Source: Solirubrobacterales bacterium
Lineage (GTDB): Bacteria; Actinomycetota; Thermoleophilia; Solirubrobacterales; 70-9
DNA: 49,466 bases
Reading direction: 5' to 3'
NCBI GenBank assembly: GCA_025936755.1
Contig: JAICSS010000020.1
Location: 1 to 49,466, forward strand
Part shown: in pieces, positions 36,915-46,916 of the stretch
Layout: every line of letters starts with the position of its first letter
Numbering within the stretch: position 1 is the first letter of the stretch
The notes under the pieces: generated by a model
Database searches by the model: none
Told to the model about the DNA's origin: nothing
Seen by the model: the letters and a program-made list of their open reading frames with translations, nothing else
Program-made: the position numbers and the translations under genes

Positions 36915-36930
36915 TTGGCGCTCCGCGGCC

Positions 36931-37290
36931 CTACGGCCGTGCCTCGGCCGGGCGGCCTCGCATCTGGTCGACAAGCCGCCGCGTACGACGGCGCTTGCGA
37001 CGCAGTTCGCGGTGTTTCTTCACCTGCCGGCTGATGTCCTCAGCAAGCTCGTGAACCGAGTGGGTCATCTCCGGGCTGCACTCGCGCGCGTGCAGCGTCA
37101 CTCCCTTCAAGTAGAACGTCGCCTCCGCCACCTGGCTGTCGGCGACCCGCGGGTTGCGCTCTTCGGAGAGCACCACCTCCAGGGTCGCGAGCGGCGAGAC
37201 CTGGCGTCCCAGCCGCTGGAAGCGTTTCCGCACCGTCTCACGCAGCTCATCCGTCATCTCGACGTTCCGGCCCCGAATCTCAATCCGCAT
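36931..37290 (-). CDS. hpf: Ribosome hibernation promoting factor, short form
   Basis: A 119-residue HPF/YfiA/RaiA protein starting MRIEIRGRNVEMTDELRETV, with the beta-sheet segment LATLEVVLSEERNPRV and helix MTHSVHELAEDISRQVKKHRELRRKRRR. It binds the decoding centre of idle 30S subunits. The ATG at 37290 has AAGGAGG seven bases upstream. It ends with a very basic tail and lacks the C-terminal dimerisation domain of the long HPF usual in Gram-positive bacteria. It is divergent from secA, a classic actinobacterial pairing. Confidence 0.93.
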   Translation of the reverse strand: MRIEIRGRNVEMTDELRETVRKRFQRLGRQVSPLATLEVVLSEERNPRVADSQVAEATFYLKGVTLHARECSPEMTHSVHELAEDISRQVKKHRELRRKRRRTRRLVDQMRGRPAEARP

Positions 37291-37368
37291 GAGTGCCTCC
37301 TTGTGGGTTCCGACACGAGAGTAGCCCCCTCGGCGGAAGGGGGCAAGGGGCATTTAATCCGGCACCGC

Positions 37369-37374
37369 TACTCT
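37369..37374 (+). promoter_or_regulatory. Candidate -10 box of secA (leaderless)
   Basis: TACTCT exactly six bases before the ATG at 37381 in the hpf-secA divergent gap; no Shine-Dalgarno lies upstream of this start. Confidence 0.45.
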
Positions 37375-37380
37375 TGACCA

Positions 37381-40212
<2,832 letters not shown>

Positions 40213-40218
40213 CGGCGC

Positions 40219-40608
40219 ATGACCGATCCCGTTCGCGAGTTCGTCAGGGCATTCAACGAGCGCGACCTCGACGCCTTCGTCGCGGTGCTCGACCCCGAGG
40301 TGGAACTGCACGCCAGCCGTGGGCTGCGCAAGGGGATCGAGGCGGCGCGGGTCTGGGCGACGCGGGCGCCGGGCGGGGTGCAGCAGACGATCGAGCTGGA
40401 GCAGCTCTACGAGGACGGGACCGAGGGCGGCGGTGGCCGCGCCGTGGCCCTGATCCTGCGTCGCTGGCACTGGGAAGAGGACGAAAGCGTGGCCGGTATC
40501 GACGTCATGGCCTGGGCCTTCGAGCTGCGCGACCACAAGATCCGCAGCTGGCGCCCCTACGACAGCCGCGACGAGGCGCTCCGCGAGCATCGCTTCGTCC
40601 ACCCCTAG
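40219..40608 (+). CDS. NTF2-like/SnoaL-like small protein
   Basis: A 129-residue protein with the NTF2-fold pattern: VREFVRAFNERDLDAFVAVLDPEVELHASRGLRKGIEAAR, aromatic and charged strands (ILRRWHWEED) and WAFELRDHKIRSWRPYDSRDEAL at the end. Members serve as small enzymes (isomerases, cyclases) or binding domains, so no reaction is assigned. The ATG is six bases after secA with no Shine-Dalgarno, suggesting co-translation. Confidence 0.85.
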   Translation: MTDPVREFVRAFNERDLDAFVAVLDPEVELHASRGLRKGIEAARVWATRAPGGVQQTIELEQLYEDGTEGGGGRAVALILRRWHWEEDESVAGIDVMAWAFELRDHKIRSWRPYDSRDEALREHRFVHP

Positions 40609-40628
40609 CCAGCCGCACCGAAGCCGCT

Positions 40629-40634
40629 TACGAT
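40629..40634 (+). promoter_or_regulatory. Candidate -10 box of the methyltransferase gene (leaderless)
   Basis: TACGAT exactly six bases before the ATG at 40641, with no Shine-Dalgarno. Confidence 0.4.
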
Positions 40635-40640
40635 GGGCCG

Positions 40641-41510
40641 ATGAGCTCGGTCGCCCCCGACAACGCCGAGACCACCGAGGCCTGGAGCGGGCCGCTCTTC
40701 GATCTCTTCGTCAAGTACCGCGACCTGACCACCGGCGGCCTCGGAGCCCACGGCGAGGTGGCGATGGGGTCGAACCCGCCGCGACCGGGGGAGCGGGCGA
40801 TCGACGTCGGCTGCGGCTTCGGCGACACCACCCGGCGGCTGGCGGAGCTGGTCGGGCCCGAGGGCTCGGTCCTCGGCGTCGACGTCTCCGCTCCGTTCAT
40901 CGAGACGGCTCGCCGGGAGGCCGGGGAAGCGGGCCTCGACAACGTCGAGTTCCGCCTCGCCGACGTGCAGGCGCTGGAGCTGCCGCAGGAGTTCGACTAC
41001 GCCTTCTCGCGGATGGGGATCATGTTCTTCGCCAATCCCGTCGCCGCCCTGCGCAACGTCCGCGCGGCGCTGAAGCCGGGCGGACGCTTCACCGCCGTCG
41101 TCTGGCGGCGCAAGCTCGACAACGAGTGGGTGCGGCGGGCCGAGGAGATCGTCGAGGAGTACCTCGACCATCCCGAGGAGACCGAGGAACCGACCTGCGG
41201 CCCCGGGCCCTTCTCGATGGCCAACGCCGACACGGTCTCAGAACAGCTGAAGATCGCCGGCTTCGAGGAGATCGGGCTGCAGCGCTGCGACCTGCCGATG
41301 AAGGTGGGCGCCGACCTCGACCAGGCGGTCGAGTTCGGCATGGCCCTGGGGCCGGCCGGGGAGATCCTCCGCCTCTGGGGCGACCGCGTCGACGAGATCC
41401 GGCCCGAGATCTCCGCCAGGATCCGCGCCGCGATCGCCGACTTCGAGGGGCCCGACGGCGTCTACGCCCCGGCCTCGACCTGGATCCTCACCGCCCGCAC
41501 GCCCGCCTGA
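40641..41510 (+). CDS. Class I SAM-dependent methyltransferase
   Basis: A 289-residue methyltransferase of the UbiE/type 11 kind. SAM motif I AIDVGCGFGDTTRRLAELVG, acidic motif VLGVDVSAPFIETARREA, motif II in LADVQALELPQEFDYAFSRMGIMFF and the post-motif strand ALKPGGRFTAVVWRR are all present. The substrate is unknown. The start is set by TACGAT-N6-ATG; it lies between the NTF2-like gene and prfB, with its own probable promoter. Confidence 0.92.
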   Translation: MSSVAPDNAETTEAWSGPLFDLFVKYRDLTTGGLGAHGEVAMGSNPPRPGERAIDVGCGFGDTTRRLAELVGPEGSVLGVDVSAPFIETARREAGEAGLDNVEFRLADVQALELPQEFDYAFSRMGIMFFANPVAALRNVRAALKPGGRFTAVVWRRKLDNEWVRRAEEIVEEYLDHPEETEEPTCGPGPFSMANADTVSEQLKIAGFEEIGLQRCDLPMKVGADLDQAVEFGMALGPAGEILRLWGDRVDEIRPEISARIRAAIADFEGPDGVYAPASTWILTARTPA

Positions 41511-41524
41511 ACCGGCCCGCCCAA

Positions 41525-41530
41525 TAACCT
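41525..41530 (+). promoter_or_regulatory. Candidate -10 box of prfB (leaderless)
   Basis: TAACCT exactly six bases before the ATG at 41537, no Shine-Dalgarno. It matches the arrangement at prfA and secA. Confidence 0.45.
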
Positions 41531-41536
41531 GTGCGC

Positions 41537-42653
41537 ATGGCCGATACCGCGCAGCAGCCCGTCGCTCCTCGCCTGGCCGCCGTCCGCGAGCAGCTGTCCC
41601 TGCTCTCGGACTACCTTTGACCCTGCTGGGCTAGAAGCCGAAGCCGCGGGGCTGGAGGAGGAGATGGGGCAGCCGGGCTTCTGGGACGACCAGGAGACCG
41701 CCGCCAAGACCTCGGCGGCCCACGCCCGCGCCCAGAAGCGCCTGCAGATGTTCCGCGGCCTCGAGCAGGACGTCGCCGACCTCGGCGACCTGGCCGAGAT
41801 GGCGGCCGAGGACGAGGAGATGGCGGCGGAGCTGGATGCGCAGCTCACCTCGGTCGAGCGCCGCCTGGCCGAGCTGGAGGAGGCGCGCCTCTTCTCCGGC
41901 GAGTACGACGCCGGCGACGCAGTCGTCACCGTCCACGCCGGCGCCGGCGGCACCGATTCCCAGGACTGGGCCGAGATCCTGCTGCGGATGTACCTGCGCT
42001 GGGCCGAACGGCGCGGCTTCCCGACCGAGATGGTCGAGGCCTCGCCGGGGGAGGAGGCGGGGCTGAAGTCCGCCACCTTCATCGCCCGCGGCGAGAACGC
42101 CTACGGCCTCTTCGCCGCCGAGCGCGGCGTCCACCGCCTGGTCCGTATCTCCCCCTTCGACTCCTCCGCCCGCCGCCACACCAGCTTCGCCCAGGTCGAC
42201 GTCGGGCCGGTGGTCGAGGACGGCGTCGAGGTCGAGATCGACGAGGGGGACCTGCGGATCGACACCTACCGGGCCTCCGGCGCCGGCGGCCAGCACGTCA
42301 ACAAGACCGACTCGGCGGTGCGGATCACCCACGTTCCCACCGGCGTCGTCGTCCAGTGCCAGAACGAGCGCTCGCAGACGCAGAACAAGGCGGTGGCGAT
42401 GCAGCTGCTGCGCTCGAAGCTGATCGAGCTGGAGGAGCGCAAACGCTCCGAAGAGCTGGCGAAGGCGCGGGGCGAGGTCAAAGACGTCGCCTGGGGCTCG
42501 CAGATCCGCAGCTACGTGATGCACCCCTACACGATGGTCAAGGACCACCGGACCGAGCACGAGATCGGCGACGTGCAGAGGGTCCTCGACGGCGACATCG
42601 ACGAGTTCGTCCGCGACTACCTGAACAAGACCGCCGCCGCCTCGGCCAGTTAG
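41537..42653 (+). CDS. prfB: Peptide chain release factor 2, expressed by programmed +1 frameshift
   Basis: RF2 ends translation at UGA and UAA. It is encoded in two frames: 41537-41617 (27 codons, MADTAQQPVAPRLAAV...DYL) ends in CTT followed by in-frame TGA (41618-41620), and 41619-42653 continues in the +1 frame (DPAGLEAEAAGLEEEMGQPGFW). The joined product is 371 residues, normal for RF2. SPF (VRISPFDSSARRHTSF) identifies RF2 specificity and GAGGQHVNKTDSAVRITH carries the GGQ motif. The N-terminal pieces match the RF2 start on both sides of the junction, so the slip is needed for function. An esterase ATG follows the stop directly. Confidence 0.96.
41615..41621 (+). other. Programmed +1 ribosomal frameshift site CTTTGAC
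   Basis: CTT-TGA-C is the canonical prfB slip: the P-site tRNA moves from CUU to UUU at a poorly recognised UGA stop when RF2 is scarce, giving autoregulation. The Shine-Dalgarno-like stimulator found three bases before the slip in E. coli (AGGGGG) is not visible here (TCGGACTAC precedes CTT). Confidence 0.92.
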
Positions 42654-43292
42654 ATGCCGCTCTTCCACCTGGAGCGGGCGGCGAGCGGGGAGGCGGAGGG
42701 GCTGCTGGTTCTCCACCATGGCCGCGGCACCGACGAGCGCGACCTGCTCGGGCTCGCCGACCTCCTCGATCCCGAGCGGCGGCTGCGGGTGGCGACGCCG
42801 CGGGCGCCGCTGCAGCTGCCGGGCTCGCCCGGCTACCACTGGTACCTGGTGCCGCGCGTCGGCTACCCGGACCGCGAGAGCTTCGAGGCAGCGCGCTCGG
42901 CGCTGGCCGAGCTGCACGACGGGCTCTGGGAGGAGACCGGGATCGGTCCGGAGCGGACCGTGCTCGGCGGCTTCTCGATGGGGGCGGTGATGAGCTACGC
43001 GATGGGGTTGGGAGCCGATCGCCCCGCGGTCGCCGGCATCCTCGCCTTCAGCGGCTTCGTCCCCACCGTCGAGGGATGGGAGCCGTCGCTGGCCGACCGC
43101 ACCGGCACCCGCGCCTTCCTCAGCCACGGTCGCCGCGACCCAGTGATCGGGATCGAGTTCGCCGAACGGGCGCGGGACCTGCTCAACGAAGGCGGTCTCG
43201 AGCTGACTTACCGCGAGTCCGACCTCGGTCACCAGATCGACCCGGCGCACCTGCGCGACGCGAGCGCTTGGCTCGAAGAGGTGCTCCCGTGA
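42654..43292 (+). CDS. Phospholipase/carboxylesterase-type alpha/beta hydrolase
   Basis: A 212-residue serine hydrolase of the carboxylesterase/dienelactone group. LVLHHGRGTDERDLLGLADLLDP contains the oxyanion HG, the nucleophile elbow is GGFSMGAVMS, the acid is in SHGRRDPVIG and the His in SDLGHQIDPAHL. ATG immediately follows the prfB TAG. Its last 110 bases overlap, antisense, the 3' end of a secreted acidic protein gene. Substrate unknown. Confidence 0.9.
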   Translation: MPLFHLERAASGEAEGLLVLHHGRGTDERDLLGLADLLDPERRLRVATPRAPLQLPGSPGYHWYLVPRVGYPDRESFEAARSALAELHDGLWEETGIGPERTVLGGFSMGAVMSYAMGLGADRPAVAGILAFSGFVPTVEGWEPSLADRTGTRAFLSHGRRDPVIGIEFAERARDLLNEGGLELTYRESDLGHQIDPAHLRDASAWLEEVLP

Positions 43293-43830
43293 GGTCGAGG
43301 CGGCAGTAGCGCGGCGTGTTGACGGCCTTCAGCTCGACGCTGAACTCACGCGCCGCCAGCGCCCGCTCCATCTGCTTCTCGCCGAGCGCGAAGCTCTCGC
43401 GGTAGACGCCGGCGCGGCGGAAGCGGGTGTGCCGGGAGCCGAGGTGGAGCCGGCCCCGCGAGCCGTGCAGCCGGGCGTCGATCGCGACCGCGGCGGGGGC
43501 GAAGGCTTCGTAGTGGACCGTCAGCTGCACCGTGTCGTCCCCGGGGTGCGGGGCGACCTTGGCGGTCGCTTCTTCGAGCACGCACTCTTCGTCGCCTTCG
43601 AGTTCTTCGCAGCCGTCTTCGTCGCCGGCTTCGCAGGCTTCTTCGAGGTCGAGCTCGCCTTCTTCGGTTTCGGGCCCTTCGGCTTCTTCGCCTTCCGGTT
43701 CTTCGGCTTCGTCTTCGGCCGCGGCAGGGGATTCGCCGGGGAGGCCGGGCAGGCTCAACGCGTGCGCCGAGGCAACGGTCAGCAGCGAGAGCGACAGGAG
43801 GACGAGCAGGAAGGGGAGGAGCTTGCGCAT
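43183..43830 (-). CDS. Secreted acidic protein of unknown function
   Basis: A 215-residue protein with a clear Sec signal peptide (MRKLLPFLLVLLSLSLLTVA, cleavage near AHA), then a strongly acidic, Glu-rich segment of about 60 residues containing Cys residues, then a beta-type domain (DDTVQLTVHYEAFAPAAVAIDARL to VNTPRYCRLDL). I recognise no family. The last 37 or so residues (Arg/Ser-rich) overlap the esterase gene antisense and may be recently acquired by loss of a stop. GGGG close to the ATG is a possible ribosome binding site. Confidence 0.75.
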   Translation of the reverse strand: MRKLLPFLLVLLSLSLLTVASAHALSLPGLPGESPAAAEDEAEEPEGEEAEGPETEEGELDLEEACEAGDEDGCEELEGDEECVLEEATAKVAPHPGDDTVQLTVHYEAFAPAAVAIDARLHGSRGRLHLGSRHTRFRRAGVYRESFALGEKQMERALAAREFSVELKAVNTPRYCRLDLTGAPLRAKRSRRAGAPGRSGDRGRTRGKSARDRLR

Positions 43831-43862
43831 CGCCCCTTCATCGGAGCGGCGACGGTCCCGCT

Positions 43863-44456
43863 TTAGGAAGTGCCCTTTCCGTCCAAAACCCCCTCCAGCT
43901 CCAGCAAGCCTTCCTTCATCGGCAGGCCGCCGCCGTAGCCGCCGAGGGCGCCGCCGGTGCGCAGGACCCGATGGCAGGGGACGACGAGGGGAATCGGATT
44001 GCTGCCGCAGGCGGTGCCGGCGGCGCGGACGGCGCGCTCGTTGCCGGCTTTGCGAGCCATCTCCGTGTAGCTGCGGGTCTGGCCGTATGGAATGCGGTTG
44101 ATCGCCCGCAGGACCCGCTGCCGGAAGCCGCCGCTGAGGCGCCAGTCGAGCGGCAGGTCGAAGCGATCGAGCTTGCCCGCGAAGTAGAGGTCGAGCTCGC
44201 GGCGGGCCTCGTCCAGCTCCCCCGGCGCCTCCAGCACCCGCGGCGAGACCCGGGCGGCGAGGTCGGCGAGGAGCTCCTCGGCATCCTGGTTCGGCAGCCC
44301 GACGCGGACCAGCCCGCGCTCGGTCCGGGCCAGCAGCAGCGGCCCGAAGGGGGAGTCGGCGGTCGCGTAGGCGACGTCGAGCAGGCCCTCCGCGGCTGCC
44401 TGCGCCCTGACTTTGTCGATCGCCAAACCAATCGACCTCTCGGTTGCAGTCGTCAT
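43863..44456 (-). CDS. ogt: Methylated-DNA--[protein]-cysteine S-methyltransferase
   Basis: A 197-residue suicide repair protein that removes methyl groups from O6-methylguanine. The DNA-binding helix-turn-helix IPYGQTRSYTEMARKAGNERAVRAAGTACGSN is followed by PLVVPCHRVLRTGG with acceptor Cys161. The start is ATG 44456 behind AAGGAG, overlapping the sigma factor stop (ATGA), so the two are a coupled operon. The longer open frame upstream lies inside the sigma gene. Confidence 0.95.
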   Translation of the reverse strand: MTTATERSIGLAIDKVRAQAAAEGLLDVAYATADSPFGPLLLARTERGLVRVGLPNQDAEELLADLAARVSPRVLEAPGELDEARRELDLYFAGKLDRFDLPLDWRLSGGFRQRVLRAINRIPYGQTRSYTEMARKAGNERAVRAAGTACGSNPIPLVVPCHRVLRTGGALGGYGGGLPMKEGLLELEGVLDGKGTS

Positions 44457-44920
44457 GCCAGCTCCTTTCTCAGTCGCTTCAGGCCCTCGTGCAGGCTCCG
44501 CCGAGCCGCCTCCGGCGAACAGCCGAGGGCGGTGGCGATCTCGCTGTGGGGGAGGTCGCTGCCGTAGCGCAGCGCCACCGCCGCCCGCTGTTTCGGCGGC
44601 AGCGTCCCGACCGCGGCCCAAAGGCCGGGATCGTGCTCGGGAATGCCGTCCTCGACCGCGACCTCCCGCACCTCCGCCACCGGGACCGGCGCCCGGCCGC
44701 GGGCGCGGTGGTGGTCGATCGCCTTGCGATGGGCGATCGTCAGCAGCCAGCCGCGCAGGTTGCTCGCGTCGCCAAGCTGGGGATAGGCGCGCAGGGCGGC
44801 GAGGAAGGTCTCCTGGAAGCAGTCGTCGGCCGAGTCGCGGCCGACCGCCCCCTGCAAGATCGCCATCACGGCGGCGGAATGGTCGTCCAGGACGGTTTGA
44901 AACGGCGGCAGCGCGGTCAC
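44453..44920 (-). CDS. ECF-type RNA polymerase sigma factor
   Basis: A 155-residue sigma factor of the two-domain type. Sigma-2: DSADDCFQETFLAALRAYPQ, ASNLRGWLLTIAHRKAIDHHRAR. Sigma-4: LPPKQRAAVALRYGSDLPHSEIATALGCSPEAARRSLHEGLKRLRKEL. The GTG start at 44920 has TTTAAT eight bases upstream. It is cotranscribed with ogt and no anti-sigma gene is adjacent, suggesting a DNA-damage or alkylation response role. A perfect inverted repeat lies between it and divergent nadC. Confidence 0.92.
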   Translation of the reverse strand: MTALPPFQTVLDDHSAAVMAILQGAVGRDSADDCFQETFLAALRAYPQLGDASNLRGWLLTIAHRKAIDHHRARGRAPVPVAEVREVAVEDGIPEHDPGLWAAVGTLPPKQRAAVALRYGSDLPHSEIATALGCSPEAARRSLHEGLKRLRKELA

Positions 44921-44967
44921 TCTGTGGGATTAAACGTGGCCGCGGAAGAAAACGTGAGATCCCTCTC

Positions 44968-45014
44968 TTCGCCTGTTCCTTCTTGGCGCTGTGCGCGGAA
45001 AAGGAACAGGCGAA
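44968..45014. promoter_or_regulatory. 14-bp perfect inverted repeat upstream of nadC, candidate operator
   Basis: TTCGCCTGTTCCTT (44968-44981) and its exact complement AAGGAACAGGCGAA (45001-45014), separated by 19 bases. The right arm ends four bases before the TAGGCT -10 of nadC, so a protein bound here would cover the -35 region. Lying between divergent genes, it is not a terminator of either. Confidence 0.55.
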
Positions 45015-45018
45015 CGGC

Positions 45019-45024
45019 TAGGCT
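45019..45024 (+). promoter_or_regulatory. Candidate -10 box of nadC (leaderless)
   Basis: TAGGCT exactly six bases before the ATG at 45031, without a Shine-Dalgarno. Confidence 0.45.
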
Positions 45025-45030
45025 GCCGCG

Positions 45031-45888
45031 ATGATCGAGCTGGCGGAGGAGATCGCGGAGCTGGTCGGCCGGGCGCTGGCCGAGGACCTCGGCGAAGGCG
45101 ACATCACCTCCGAGGCGACGATCCCCGAGGACGCCCGCGCCCGCGCCCGGATCGTGCAGAAAAAGCCCGGCGTCGTCTACGGGCTCGCCGTCGTTGCCGA
45201 GGCGATGCGCCAGTGCGGCGTCGAGGACGTCGACAACCTCGTCGTCGAGGGCCAGTGGCGCGAGGACGTGCCGGCCGAGGTGCTGGTCGCCGGCGGCAGC
45301 GCCCGCGCCCTGCTCGCCGCCGAGAGGACCGCGATCAACTTCCTCGGCCACCTCTCCGGCGTCGCCACCCTCACCGCCCGCTACGCCGAAGCGGTGGTCG
45401 GCACCGGGACGACGATTCTCGACACCCGCAAGACGACTCCGGGGCTGCGCCACCTCGAGAAGGCGGCGGTCGCGGCCGGCGGCGGGCTCAACCACCGGAT
45501 GGGCCTCTACGACGCGATCCTGATCAAGGAGAACCACGTCGCCGCCGCCGGCGGACTGGCGAAAGCGGTCCATGCCGCTCGCACCGCCCAGCCGGAGAAG
45601 GCGATCGAGGTCGAGGTACGCAACCTCGACGAGGCTGCCTACGCCCTCGGGATGGGGGTTGACCGGCTGCTGCTCGACAACATGAGCCCGGCCTCGATGC
45701 GCGAAGCCGTCGCCCTCCGCGACGAGAACGCGGGCGGTTCCGACGGCGTCTCGCTGGAGGCCTCCGGCGGGGTGACGCTGGAGAACGTGCGCGAGATCGC
45801 CGAGACGGGAGTGGAGTTCATCTCGGTCGGGGCGCTGACTCACTCTGCGGCCACCCTGGACTTCTCGATGCTTTTGGAGCGGGTTTAG
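45031..45888 (+). CDS. nadC: Nicotinate-nucleotide diphosphorylase (quinolinate phosphoribosyltransferase)
   Basis: A 285-residue enzyme converting quinolinate and PRPP to nicotinate mononucleotide. ALAEDLGEGDITSEATIP, the ERTAINFLGHLSGVATLT segment, the active-site TILDTRKTTPGLRHLEK, NHRMGLYDAILIKENHV and LEASGGVTLENVREIAETGVEFISVGALTHS are all conserved. nadA, the preceding step, lies 1 kb downstream on the same strand with an Fpg-like gene between; nadB is not in the window. Confidence 0.97.
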   Translation: MIELAEEIAELVGRALAEDLGEGDITSEATIPEDARARARIVQKKPGVVYGLAVVAEAMRQCGVEDVDNLVVEGQWREDVPAEVLVAGGSARALLAAERTAINFLGHLSGVATLTARYAEAVVGTGTTILDTRKTTPGLRHLEKAAVAAGGGLNHRMGLYDAILIKENHVAAAGGLAKAVHAARTAQPEKAIEVEVRNLDEAAYALGMGVDRLLLDNMSPASMREAVALRDENAGGSDGVSLEASGGVTLENVREIAETGVEFISVGALTHSAATLDFSMLLERV

Positions 45889-45953
45889 GGACCCGGGAGA
45901 GGGGGTCGGCGGACAACAGCGGGGAGGGTCCGGCGACCCCCTCTCCCGGGTCC
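45889..45953. terminator. 20-bp perfect inverted repeat, bidirectional terminator between nadC and the Fpg-like gene
   Basis: The arm at 45889-45908 is perfectly complementary to 45934-45953, with a 25-base loop. It lies exactly between convergent genes, starting at the nadC stop and ending 13 bases before the end of the Fpg-like gene. It has no T-tract on either side. Confidence 0.75.
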
Positions 45954-45966
45954 TACGACAGTCGCT

Positions 45967-46812
45967 CTACTTCAAGAGTTTCGAGAGCCGCCGGTCCTTC
46001 AGAACCCTGCCACCGGTTTGCTCCTTTGGGCAGTAGTTGGTCTGGTGTTCCGAGAAGAAGACGGCCTCGATGGCGGTCCCGCAGCGGGGGCACGGCTCGC
46101 CCTCTCGCTTGTGGATCTTCAGCGGCATCGGGACTTTGTCCGGGACCTCGGGGCCGATCGTCTCCTCGTAGTGATTGATGGCGTCCCCAAGGACGTGAAG
46201 AGCTGCGTGGAGCTGCTCGACCTCCCCGGGGGCGAGCTCGGAGCCTTTCTTGAAAGGGGAGAGGCGGGCCTCCCAGAGGATCTCGTCGACCCAGGAGCGG
46301 CCGATCCCGGCGACGTCTTTCTGGTGGCGCAGCAGCGGGTGCAGGTGGCGCGGCTTGTCGATCGCCGCGGCGAACTGTGCGAGCGGGGGAGGGGGCCAGG
46401 CCTCCGGCCCCAGGCTGGCGACCATCTCGTCCTCGGCGACGGTCTCGCTGGGCAGCAGCTTCGCCCAGGCGCGCTGCTTGGTCCCGTACTCGCGCAGCCG
46501 CAGCTCGCGGCCGTCGGTGAGCCGGATCAGGACCCGCGAGGCCTTGTCTTTCAGCGAAGCGCGTTTGCCGAAAGCCCGCAGCCGTCCCGCCGACATCAGG
46601 TGGACCAGCAGCGCCAGGTCGCCGAACTCGACCACCGGCATCTTGCCGATCCGCCTCACCCCCGTCAGCTCCCGCCCGGCCAGCGCTTCCAGCGGCGGGT
46701 CGAAGGTCTTCATCACGTTCATCCCCGGCGCCAGCGCCGATTCCACCTCGGTGCCCGCGAGGGCGCCGTCGAGGCGGCGAGCGACGATCTCGACCTCGGG
46801 CAGCTCGGGCAT
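45967..46812 (-). CDS. Fpg/Nei family DNA glycosylase, divergent zinc finger
   Basis: A 281-residue base-excision glycosylase/AP lyase starting MPELPEVEIVARRLDG, with catalytic Pro2 and Glu3 and Lys in RRIGKMPVVEF. The helix-two-turn-helix GIGRSWVDEILWEARLSP is intact. The C-terminal zinc finger reads CPRCG...NYCPKEQ: Cys241, Cys244 and Cys261 are present but the fourth ligand is Glu264, and the DNA-contacting Arg of Fpg is His256. It is therefore a divergent member whose lesion preference cannot be inferred. TAGCCT eight bases before the ATG suggests a leaderless mRNA. Confidence 0.9.
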   Translation of the reverse strand: MPELPEVEIVARRLDGALAGTEVESALAPGMNVMKTFDPPLEALAGRELTGVRRIGKMPVVEFGDLALLVHLMSAGRLRAFGKRASLKDKASRVLIRLTDGRELRLREYGTKQRAWAKLLPSETVAEDEMVASLGPEAWPPPPLAQFAAAIDKPRHLHPLLRHQKDVAGIGRSWVDEILWEARLSPFKKGSELAPGEVEQLHAALHVLGDAINHYEETIGPEVPDKVPMPLKIHKREGEPCPRCGTAIEAVFFSEHQTNYCPKEQTGGRVLKDRRLSKLLK

Positions 46813-46916
46813 CCACGAACAGGCTAGAGGGGGGCGTCCATCCTCTAAACTTCTGGGACGTCATTCGACCGGTCCGGACCCAGTCCCGCCGGCGAACATC
46901 AGGAAAGGAAGGGCTC

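Noticed and set aside
46846-46916. Possible NAD-sensing riboswitch in the nadA leader
   Set aside because: The leader is about 60 bases with only short alternative pairings (GGGAC/GTCCC, CTGGG/CCCAG); I could not fit a known NAD riboswitch fold.
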